DNA from: Paenibacillus amylolyticus
GTDB lineage: Bacteria; Bacillota; Bacilli; Paenibacillales; Paenibacillaceae
DNA: 64,000 nucleotides
Reading direction: 5' to 3'
Assembly (NCBI RefSeq): GCF_003719335.1
Contig: NZ_RIAS01000004.1
Location: 310,001-374,000, forward strand
Shown: one piece after another, positions 58,440 to 64,000 of the stretch
Numbering within the stretch: the first letter of the stretch is position 1
Layout: the number at the start of each line of letters is the position of its first letter
Program-made: the position numbers and the translations under genes
Notes under the pieces: model-generated
Seen by the model: only the letters and a program-made list of their open reading frames with translations
The model's database searches: none
What the model was told of the DNA's origin: nothing

Positions 58440-58628
58440 CTGATCTTGATATTGGAGATCGCTACTACGCTCCTGCACCGTCTGATTCAGAGTATCGTTA
58501 GCGGCTTACTCCTCACCAGCATCATTCGTCCGGCTCTTGGAGATGTTTAGCGCATAGGCTCACACATCAGCACCATCTATCCGATTCTAAGAATCGCTAA
58601 CGCGGCTCCTTGCTGTGCCAACTCGCGC
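58440..58628 (-). repeat. Degenerate repeats of the gluconokinase 3' end
   Basis: On the minus strand, the gene end (AGAATCGAATGATGCAGGAG) recurs imperfectly downstream near 58572-58593 (AGAATCGGATAGATGGTGCTG less its last base), 58518-58540 (AGAGCCGGACGAATGATGCT) and 58471-58490 (GAATCAGACGGTGCAGGAGC), each preceded by TA(A/G)-C-rich sequence such as GCTAACGAT or GTTAGCGAT. The period is about 50-56 bases. The rest of the gap 58006-58298 holds only the terminator. Confidence 0.5.
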
Positions 58629-60179
58629 TTACTCCTGCATCATTCGATTCTGGAATGCCGCGATATCGGCATAATCCTCTTCGAATTTGCGTGAGATACG
58701 GATGAAAATCGGCAACAGTTCACGATACACGCGTACACGTTCCGGGTGTGGCTGATGGCGGTGTGTCGATCCAATCATGCCGGAAACGGTGCTCAGGGAA
58801 TCGATACGGCCTGTGGCATACAGCCCGAGTACAGCGGCGCCAAGGCAGGAACTCTCGATGCTTTCGGGGATGATGACATCCTGATCGAAAATATCGGCCA
58901 TCATCTGCCGCCACAGCTCGGAGCGGGCGAAGCCTCCAGTAGCCTGGATCTTTTTCGGACGGCCAATCTTCTCTTCAATCGCGAGCATAACCGTGTACAG
59001 GTTAAAGAGCACACCTTCGAGTGCGGCACGAATCATATGCTCCTTCTTGTGATGCAACGTCAGGCCGAAAAACGACCCGCGTGCATTCGGGTTCCAGAGT
59101 GGTGCGCGTTCTCCTGTCATGTACGGGTGGAACAATAGTCCCTCTGAACCTGGCGGTACATTTTCAGCGACACGTGTCAGGACTTCATACGGATCAATCC
59201 CGAGGCGTTTTGCCGTTTCCACCTCAGAAGCCGCAAACTCATCCCGAATCCAGCGGAAAATCACTCCGCCGTTGTTCACCGGGCCCCCGATGACCCATTG
59301 ATCCTCCGTTAGCGCATAACAGAAGAAACGCCCTTTTGGATCGGTCACTGGTTTATCCACGACCGTACGAATCGCCCCGCTGGTGCCGATCGTCACAGCA
59401 ACAACCCCTGGGTCAATGGCGTTCACACCCAGATTCGAGAGCACACCGTCGCTTGCCCCAATCACAAATGAAGTCGTCTCCGCGATGCCCATCGCTTTGG
59501 CATACTCGGGGTGAAGTCCTGTTTTGAATACATGAGTTGTTGGTACAAGGCTGGACAGATGCTCTGGCGTAATGCCGGCAACATGCAATGCTTCTGCATC
59601 CCATTCGAGTTTCTCCAGATTCATAAGTCCGGTGGCGGAAGCCATCGAATGGTCGATAACAAATTCAGAGAATAACTTGTAGAAAACATATTCCTTCATG
59701 GAGATCAATTTATGCGTCTGTCTGAACAGATCCGGTTGTTCCCGGGTTAACCACATGATTTTGGTGAGTGGGGACATCGGGTGAATCGGTGTGCCTGTTC
59801 GCAGGTAGATTTCATGTCCGTTCATCTCCGATTTGAGTGCTTCTGTCCACTCGGCGCTGCGATTGTCTGCCCATGTCATCGCTCGCATCAACGGTTTGCC
59901 TTGTGCGTCCACAGGCAGGACGCTGTGCATGGCTGAACTGAACGAGACAAACAGAATGTCGTCCGGCTCTACCCCAGCTTTAGAGGTGGCTTGCTGCACA
60001 GAGGAAATAACTGCTTGGAAAATGTCCTCTGCATCCTGCTCTGCAATCGCGGGCGATGGTGTGTGTAGCGGATAATCTGCACCACCTTGTGCCACAATGC
60101 TGCCGTCTTGCTTGAACAACACAGCCTTGGTCGAGGTTGTGCCGATATCTACGCCAATCATATAAGGTGAAGCCGCCAT
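58629..60179 (-). CDS. gntK: Gluconokinase, FGGY family
   Basis: A 516-residue sugar kinase. It matches the GntK type closely: YMIGVDIGTTSTKAVLFKQDG at the start, SFSSAMHSVLPVDAQGKPL, ITWADNRS-like MTWADNRSAEW, HPMSPLTKIMWL, IGTSGAIR and the ATP-site GGFARSELWRQMMADIF. It would convert gluconate to 6-phosphogluconate for the pentose phosphate pathway. ATG 60179 has AAGAGGG nine bases upstream (an ATG at 60188 touches that site). It follows the permease at 60396 after 216 bases, so it may have its own promoter or belong to the importer operon. Confidence 0.85.
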   Translation of the reverse strand: MAASPYMIGVDIGTTSTKAVLFKQDGSIVAQGGADYPLHTPSPAIAEQDAEDIFQAVISSVQQATSKAGVEPDDILFVSFSSAMHSVLPVDAQGKPLMRAMTWADNRSAEWTEALKSEMNGHEIYLRTGTPIHPMSPLTKIMWLTREQPDLFRQTHKLISMKEYVFYKLFSEFVIDHSMASATGLMNLEKLEWDAEALHVAGITPEHLSSLVPTTHVFKTGLHPEYAKAMGIAETTSFVIGASDGVLSNLGVNAIDPGVVAVTIGTSGAIRTVVDKPVTDPKGRFFCYALTEDQWVIGGPVNNGGVIFRWIRDEFAASEVETAKRLGIDPYEVLTRVAENVPPGSEGLLFHPYMTGERAPLWNPNARGSFFGLTLHHKKEHMIRAALEGVLFNLYTVMLAIEEKIGRPKKIQATGGFARSELWRQMMADIFDQDVIIPESIESSCLGAAVLGLYATGRIDSLSTVSGMIGSTHRHQPHPERVRVYRELLPIFIRISRKFEEDYADIAAFQNRMMQE

Positions 60180-60395
60180 GGTGATCATCCCTCTTCCGTT
60201 TCAATTACTGCGTCGGAAAGTGTTATGGAATGCGTGTCAAAAATGTTCTGTCTCCTCGACTTGCACATAACAGCTCATCCAAGCTTATATAACGTCTGGT
60301 ATATCATCTATATAATAAGAATATCAGACTTGAGGGAAGGATCAAAATGGCTTCATCTACGTGCTCCGCTCTAGAGTTTTCTTACTTCTCAAAGG

Positions 60396-61223
60396 TCAGT
60401 CCTTCACAGCTCCTGCGGCAATATCCGAGATAAACTGGCGGCTGATGAACAGGAACATGATGATGAGTGGAAGAACGGCAAGCAGTGTACCTGCAATGAC
60501 CATCGCATAGTCTGTATTATAGAGTCCATTTAATTGAGATAATGCAATTTGCAACGTGTACTTGCGTGCATCTGTCAGTACAATTAGCGGCCACAGGTAG
60601 TCATTCCACACGCCGATAAAGGTGAATGCTCCGAGAAAAGCAAACGCAGGCCGTAGAATCGGCAACGCAACGTTCCAATACAAACGAAAGAAATTACATC
60701 CGTCAATTCGTCCTGCATCCAGCAGATCGTTCGGGATGGATTCCGTCGCATACTGACGAATCCAGAAGATGCCGAAGGCATTGACCATGCCCGGAATAAT
60801 GAGGGCTTTGAAGGAACCCACCCACCCGAACGTGGCCATCAGCACGAAGGAAGGGACCAGCGACAGCTGGGAAGGCACCATCATGGTGGCGAGCAGCAGG
60901 ACGAAAAGCCATTTTTTGCCGGGAAACTCAAACTTCGCAAACGCAAATCCCGCCAGTGAATCAAAAAATAACACCAGAATGGTCACTATACCTGATACAA
61001 ACAAGGTATTCAGAAAGGCTCCCCAGAAATCAATCTGCTGCAAAACCCGTGTAATATTATTCCACAGTTCACCGCCGAACCAGAGCTGGGGCGGAAACTT
61101 GTAGATGTCGGACGTTGTTCGGGTGGACATAACCATGAGCCAATAGAACGGGAACATGGATATAAGCATGCCACCGATCAGGCCGGTATACAGCACCAGC
61201 GACTTGAGATGTTTGGACGCCAT
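60396..61223 (-). CDS. Sugar ABC transporter permease (MalG type)
   Basis: A 275-residue permease with six spans and an EAA-like loop LLDAGRIDGCNFFRLYWNVALPIL, with Gly in place of the second Ala. GGGGGAG precedes the ATG on the minus strand. It is 20 bases downstream of the partner permease and therefore in one operon. Confidence 0.87.
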   Translation of the reverse strand: MASKHLKSLVLYTGLIGGMLISMFPFYWLMVMSTRTTSDIYKFPPQLWFGGELWNNITRVLQQIDFWGAFLNTLFVSGIVTILVLFFDSLAGFAFAKFEFPGKKWLFVLLLATMMVPSQLSLVPSFVLMATFGWVGSFKALIIPGMVNAFGIFWIRQYATESIPNDLLDAGRIDGCNFFRLYWNVALPILRPAFAFLGAFTFIGVWNDYLWPLIVLTDARKYTLQIALSQLNGLYNTDYAMVIAGTLLAVLPLIIMFLFISRQFISDIAAGAVKD

Positions 61224-61243
61224 GAGCGCTCCCCCTTGTCACA

Positions 61244-62194
61244 TCAGGATGATTTGCCTTGAACAAGCTTCCAGTTCACGATCGAGAACAGGGCAATAAT
61301 CAGAAACATGCCCCAGCCAACGGCAGCACCGTATCCGAAATAGTTGTTGATAAATGACTCACGGTACAAGTAAAGTACGATGGTCATACCGGCTGCTCCG
61401 GCACCACCGTCATTTCCCACGAGCACTTGTGGTTCAGTGAACAGTTGCATGCCGCCAATCGTAGATGTAATGACCGTGAACAGGATGACGGGGCGTAGCA
61501 TCGGAATGGTAATACGAAAGAAGGATTGCACAGCGGATGCCCCATCAATTCTGGCTGCTTCATACAGCGTCTGCGGGATGCTCTGAAGTCCGGCCAGATA
61601 GATAATGGCGTTATATCCGGTCCAGCGCCAGACAACCATGGAGGAGATAGCGATTTTGATGCCCCATGGTGCATTCAGCCACTCGACTACGGGAAGGCCG
61701 ACCGACTGCAACAGATAGTTGAGGAAGCCGTAATTGTTCGCAAACAGTGCGCCGAAGATGATCGCTACAGCCACGATAGACGTCACATTGGGCAGAAAGT
61801 AACCGACCCGGAACAAGGTACGGAATCTGATGAAAGGCGCATGTAGCAGAAACGCAATAATCAGAGCGAAGAAAAGCATGGGAATGGTCGAATAAATCCA
61901 GATCATAAACGTGTTGCCGACCGCTTGCCAGAACTCGGCATCCGTAAGCATATATTTGAAATTGTTCAAGCCGTTATACGTCATCACACCGATACCATCC
62001 CATTTATGAAAGGCCAGATAGAACGAGAAGGCAATCGGGAATAGGCCAAACACGGCGAACAAAATGTAAAAAGGCGAGATGGCAACATAGAGCGCACGAT
62101 GCTCCCATATACGGGCCCAAAGTGATTTTTGCCGGTCTAGATCGGGCTGGAACGGACCGGAATCAGGGGACGTGCGAGGTTCGGTGACAGCCAT
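61244..62194 (-). CDS. Sugar ABC transporter permease (MalF type)
   Basis: A 316-residue permease. The ATG at 62194 (MAVTEPRTSPDSGPFQPDLD) follows AAAGGAGGAG; the frame is open to 62230 but without a site. A polar head of about 35 residues precedes six spans; EAA loop YEAARIDGASAVQSFFRITIPML. The gene lies 94 bases downstream of the binding-protein gene. Confidence 0.87.
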   Translation of the reverse strand: MAVTEPRTSPDSGPFQPDLDRQKSLWARIWEHRALYVAISPFYILFAVFGLFPIAFSFYLAFHKWDGIGVMTYNGLNNFKYMLTDAEFWQAVGNTFMIWIYSTIPMLFFALIIAFLLHAPFIRFRTLFRVGYFLPNVTSIVAVAIIFGALFANNYGFLNYLLQSVGLPVVEWLNAPWGIKIAISSMVVWRWTGYNAIIYLAGLQSIPQTLYEAARIDGASAVQSFFRITIPMLRPVILFTVITSTIGGMQLFTEPQVLVGNDGGAGAAGMTIVLYLYRESFINNYFGYGAAVGWGMFLIIALFSIVNWKLVQGKSS

Positions 62195-62288
62195 AACAAC
62201 TCCTCCTTTACGGATAACGAACCACATCAAACGAGATCCAGTGAAGCTAATAAATATAAGTGATAACCGTTGTGATCAAATGCATGCT

Positions 62289-63563
62289 TTAACGCTGTAA
62301 TGCCCGCTCGACGCGGTGCACCGTATCCGACCAGACTTGCTGTGGATCAGCGTCCTGTTTGGCGATATCATTCAGCCGCCGGGTGATAATGTTGTGTACA
62401 GACGGATATCGTTCGCCAAAAAAGGCATCCGGCACATGCTGTGCAGATTCAGCAAATATCGGACCTGTTGCTTGCCCGCCGAAGAAAGATTCCTTTTCTT
62501 TCATGGTTGGTTTATCAAACACGCTTGGGGCTGATGGGAACAGGTTGAGTGTCTGGTACTGCTCCAGTTGGTTTTCTGGGCTTTGCAGCCAGCGAATCAA
62601 TTCAAAGGCCTCCTTTGGATGTTTGCTTGATTTTAAAATGGAGAGAAAGGAGCCACCATTATTGCCATCTCCCCCAGGAGCGCGCGTAACACGCCATTTG
62701 CCTGAAGTATCCGGTGCTGCCTCCTGGAGTACTTGCTTCATCCAGACGGCACCAACAAACGAAGCAATTTCGCCGTTATTCATCGCTGCATTCCAGGTGG
62801 GTGTCCAGCCGTCAGCGTTAGCAAGCAGTTCTTTTTCCTTGAAAGCAACCGCTGTATCCCAGCTTTTGTGTACAGTAGGAGAATCCATGCCGATAAACGA
62901 CCCGTCTGGACGGAAATAACGTTCTGAAGCTTGAGAAAGAACTTGATTGTAAACGCTTCCAATGTTATCGGTCAGAAACACCTTTCCGGCAAACTTCTCC
63001 TTGATCTGCTCTCCGGCAACAGCATAGGCATCCCAGTTATCGATCTGGCGTGCAACCTGCTCCGGCTCGGAAGGTAGCCCTGCTTCCTTGAACAAGTCTG
63101 CGCGATAGAAAAGTGCTGTTGGCCCCGTATCCATCGGAAAGCCGATCATCTGTCCATTTGGCGTCACGCCCTGCTTCCATTTCCACGGCAGATACTGGTC
63201 TTCGACCTCTCCTGCGCCTAGATCGTACAGGTTATAGAAGCGATCCTCGCTTGGGAATAACTCCATGATCCAGTCGTTGAGTGCAACGATATCTGGCTCA
63301 CCTGAACGTGCAGCGAGGGTCGTTTTAAGCTTGGCTTTGAAATCCCCGCCGATCTTCTGCGCAGTCAGTTCAATATTCGGGAATTTCTCTTTGGCCTTGG
63401 CAATGAGTTTGTCGTCAATGGATCGATTCCAGTACCACAATGTAAGCGCTACCTTTTTACTGGATGCTGAATCATCCTGTCCCGGCCAGATGGAGCATCC
63501 GCTGATTAGCAGGACACAGACCATGATGATGGCTATCCAACAAGTTCTTCTACGGCGTTTCAT
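62289..63563 (-). CDS. Extracellular solute-binding lipoprotein, sugar type
   Basis: A 424-residue lipoprotein of solute-binding family 1: Arg-rich start MKRRRRTCWIAIIMVCVLLI, lipobox ISGCS, then KVALTLWYWNRSIDDKLIAK, DTGPTALFYRADLFKEAGLP and FELIRWLQSPENQLEQYQ. GGGGG precedes the ATG. It is the first gene of a minus-strand operon with two permeases and the gluconokinase; the substrate may be a gluconate- or sugar-acid-related compound, but this is inferred only from the kinase. Confidence 0.86.
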   Translation of the reverse strand: MKRRRRTCWIAIIMVCVLLISGCSIWPGQDDSASSKKVALTLWYWNRSIDDKLIAKAKEKFPNIELTAQKIGGDFKAKLKTTLAARSGEPDIVALNDWIMELFPSEDRFYNLYDLGAGEVEDQYLPWKWKQGVTPNGQMIGFPMDTGPTALFYRADLFKEAGLPSEPEQVARQIDNWDAYAVAGEQIKEKFAGKVFLTDNIGSVYNQVLSQASERYFRPDGSFIGMDSPTVHKSWDTAVAFKEKELLANADGWTPTWNAAMNNGEIASFVGAVWMKQVLQEAAPDTSGKWRVTRAPGGDGNNGGSFLSILKSSKHPKEAFELIRWLQSPENQLEQYQTLNLFPSAPSVFDKPTMKEKESFFGGQATGPIFAESAQHVPDAFFGERYPSVHNIITRRLNDIAKQDADPQQVWSDTVHRVERALQR

Positions 63564-63724
63564 AGGCTAACCCCCTCATCATTAGGTTTGACGCAAGAAG
63601 TATCAAGGACTAAGGCTGGGCTTCGTGGACTACACCAATAGTGTATGAGCAGTTTCTAAACTCATACCCAATATTCCTCGAATGAAACACATGGTTTGTG
63701 TCCATTGCGTAACATAAATTTAGT

Positions 63725-63795
63725 AGTTACTTTAAAAATAAAAGTTACTTGACACAATATAATTTTTATTCTAAACTAACTTACATTAAGTAACT
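63725..63795 (+). promoter_or_regulatory. Promoter with three AGTTACTT boxes at the right edge
   Basis: TTGACA (63749-63754), 17 bases, TAAACT (63772-63777) point to the partial gene at 63966, with a leader of about 180 bases. AGTTACTT occurs at 63725 and 63743 and, inverted, AAGTAACT at 63788. The boxes flank the promoter and lie between the two divergent genes. The rest of 63564-63965 shows only a weak palindrome (ACACATGGTTTGTGT near 63687). Confidence 0.5.
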
Positions 63796-63965
63796 AATTA
63801 TAGTGAGGATTATATAGATACGTAATATTTCGCTGTGAACAGAGCTTGAAAATAAGATGCTTTGGAATTTATTGCGTCAGTAAGTGATCCAAAATCAAAG
63901 CGGTTGCGAATGCATAATATTATGGCACAATTTGAGATGAAGATGCTTAACAGGAGGAACGAACG

Positions 63966-64000
63966 ATGATCAATTCACATATTATTCAACTGCTTGCCCC
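63966..64000 (+). CDS. Start of a gene cut by the right edge
   Basis: AGGAGG (63952-63957), then ATG at 63966, reading MINSHIIQLLA to the window end. The strong ribosome site makes a real gene likely. Eleven residues are too few to identify it. It is divergent from the importer operon, so it could be that operon's regulator. Confidence 0.6.
   Translation, partial: MINSHIIQLLA

Overview
The window looks like a chromosomal segment of a Paenibacillus-type Bacillota. The signs are moderate GC, strong AGGAGG-type ribosome sites with frequent GTG/TTG starts, YesM/YesN-type sugar two-component systems, an S-layer (SLH) protein, cre and Rex sites, a sigma-D promoter and DUF6385-type surface proteins. 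Genus is inferred from gene content only. I see no intact rRNA, tRNA, CRISPR array, prophage or transposase.

Layout. 0-5 kb: a membrane protein cut by the left edge; an SLH protein made of a perfectly duplicated 663-bp unit followed by a decayed further unit; a UPF0303 protein; lspA. 5-11 kb: a YesM/YesN-like kinase and regulator with a CUT1 sugar ABC importer (binding protein plus two permeases). 11-19.6 kb: a MATE pump, an AraC regulator, an Rpn remnant, an OmpR-type two-component system with a TolB-like lipoprotein, and trhO with a SufR-like regulator. 19.8-25.2 kb: a sigma-D-driven chemoreceptor and a TrpXYZ-like ABC importer. 25.4-28 kb: a winged-helix/helical-repeat regulator with an MFS pump.

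28.3-42.8 kb is the accessory highlight. Repetitive, Thr/Ser-rich beta-type proteins (two paralogues, two DUF6385 proteins, one carrying a long GT(I/L)T repeat) sit next to three tandem GT2+TPR glycosyltransferases of SunS-like architecture. On the other strand lies a tight four-gene cassette (TPR/glycosyltransferase-like protein, GT2, GT4, methyltransferase). I read this as a candidate surface or spore-surface protein glycosylation locus; the function is inference.

43-49.3 kb: cydABDC (cytochrome bd oxidase and its ABC assembly factor) behind a Rex-like operator. 49.3-50.2 kb: a gene-free stretch holding one palindromic mini-element nested inside another. 50.2-55 kb: a LacI regulator divergent from a CUT1 sugar importer, with matching operators. 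55.1-58 kb: a TagO/WecA-type transferase, an unknown CxxC protein with an ArsR regulator, and an NTF2-like protein. 58-64 kb: a third copy of the mini-element, degenerate repeats of the gluconokinase 3' end, then a minus-strand operon (binding protein, two permeases, gluconokinase), and the first codons of a gene cut by the right edge.
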